A stretch of 13,449 nucleotides of DNA from CAZKXX01 sp964556705 (GTDB lineage: Bacteria; Acidobacteriota; Terriglobia; UBA7540). Position 1 is the stretch's first letter; the number at the start of each line of letters is the position of its first letter. A model generated the notes under the pieces. That model did no database searches. It was not told the origin of the DNA and saw only the letters and a list, made by a program, of their open reading frames with translations. Positions 13,156 through 13,449 of this stretch are shown here, piece by piece. The stretch lies in NCBI GenBank assembly GCA_964556705.1, contig CAZKXX010000102.1, forward strand, positions 1 through 13,449. Reading direction: 5' to 3'. The position numbers were made by a program, and so were the translations under genes.

Positions 13156-13449
13156 TCATCGTGCCGCCGGCTGGAACAGCAGCGGCGCAAACTCGGCGAG
13201 ATAGCGTCGCCAGACCATCCACGTGTGCGCGCCGGGAGTCTCCTTCCAGGTGAACTGCACGCCCTTCCCTTCCAGCCAGTCGCGGAATTTGCGGTTCGGC
13301 TCGATCAGAAAATCTTCGGAACCGCAGGCGACCCAGAGCAGACGGAGTTTCTCGTTGACGCTCGCGTCGAGCTGCGGCAGGGCGCTCTCAAATTCGTCGA
13401 TGACGCCGCCCGCGCTGAAAGCACCCACCCACGCGAAGCGGTCGAGCGC
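13156..13449 (-). CDS. C-terminal part of an alpha/beta-hydrolase esterase (esterase D / CE1-like), 5' end outside the window
   Basis: 97 codons plus stop are visible; the frame is open through the right edge, so the gene starts outside. A GTG at 13428 is internal, as coding continues upstream with ALDRFAWVGAFSAGG. The segment resembles the end of putative esterases of the carbohydrate esterase family 1 / enterochelin-esterase type: LRLLWVACGSEDFLIEPN with a probable catalytic Asp in the SED turn, then GVQFTWKETPGAHTWMVWRR with a probable catalytic His in GAHTW, and a final YLAEFAPLLF. The nucleophile Ser would lie in the missing part. Substrate cannot be told; xylan, feruloyl or other sugar esters and siderophore esters are all known in the family. 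It is on the glnA strand but separated from it by 197 bp and a strong promoter, so they are probably unrelated in function. Confidence 0.8.
   Translation of the reverse strand, partial: ALDRFAWVGAFSAGGVIDEFESALPQLDASVNEKLRLLWVACGSEDFLIEPNRKFRDWLEGKGVQFTWKETPGAHTWMVWRRYLAEFAPLLFQPAAR

Overview
The window is GC-rich bacterial chromosomal DNA, and every gene I can support lies on the minus strand, so the transcription order runs from high to low coordinates. That order is: the 3' end of an esterase gene (13449-13156), glnA (12958-11549), glnE (11417-8460), then a respiratory complex I block nuoC-nuoD-nuoH-nuoI-nuoJ-nuoK-nuoL-nuoM (8244 to the left edge, with nuoM running off it). No tRNA, rRNA, CRISPR array, transposase or phage gene was seen. 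The set of families, the intergenic architecture and the base composition suggest an Acidobacteriota-type organism or a similar Gram-negative lineage; this is an inference with low to moderate confidence, since I could not search anything.

Nitrogen region (8460-13155). glnA encodes a 469-residue type I glutamine synthetase with the adenylylation tyrosine at residue 397. The next gene, glnE, encodes the two-headed adenylyltransferase/deadenylylase that acts on that tyrosine. glnA has a very good sigma70-type promoter (TTGACA, 17 bp, TATTGT), a GGAGGT ribosome site and a convincing intrinsic terminator. glnE appears to be transcribed separately, from a TATAAT box only 8 bp before its ATG, which would give an almost leaderless mRNA.

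Complex I region (1-8244). The eight nuo genes encode the quinone-module subunits C, D and I and the membrane-arm subunits H, J, K, L and M. nuoA and nuoB are not upstream of nuoC, and nuoE, nuoF and nuoG (the NADH-oxidising module) are not between nuoD and nuoI. The missing subunits must be encoded elsewhere, or this enzyme takes electrons from a donor other than NADH. Several junctions are tightly coupled: C/D 3 bp, H/I 3 bp, J/K a 4-bp ATGA overlap. The others have gaps of about 90 to 190 bp.

The most unusual signal is in those gaps. Five of them (M/L, L/K, J/I, H/D and glnE/glnA) carry short degenerate tandem repeats with a strict 7-bp period. Each site has its own 7-mer, and three sites have inverted right-hand copies around a spacer. 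The J/I gap also has a chain of hairpins in which two 7-bp stems show a compensatory base change. These repeats lie inside what should be a polycistronic mRNA, and one abuts the nuoL start codon. They resemble in form the heptanucleotide short tandem repeats (STRR) of cyanobacteria, but I do not recognise this family.
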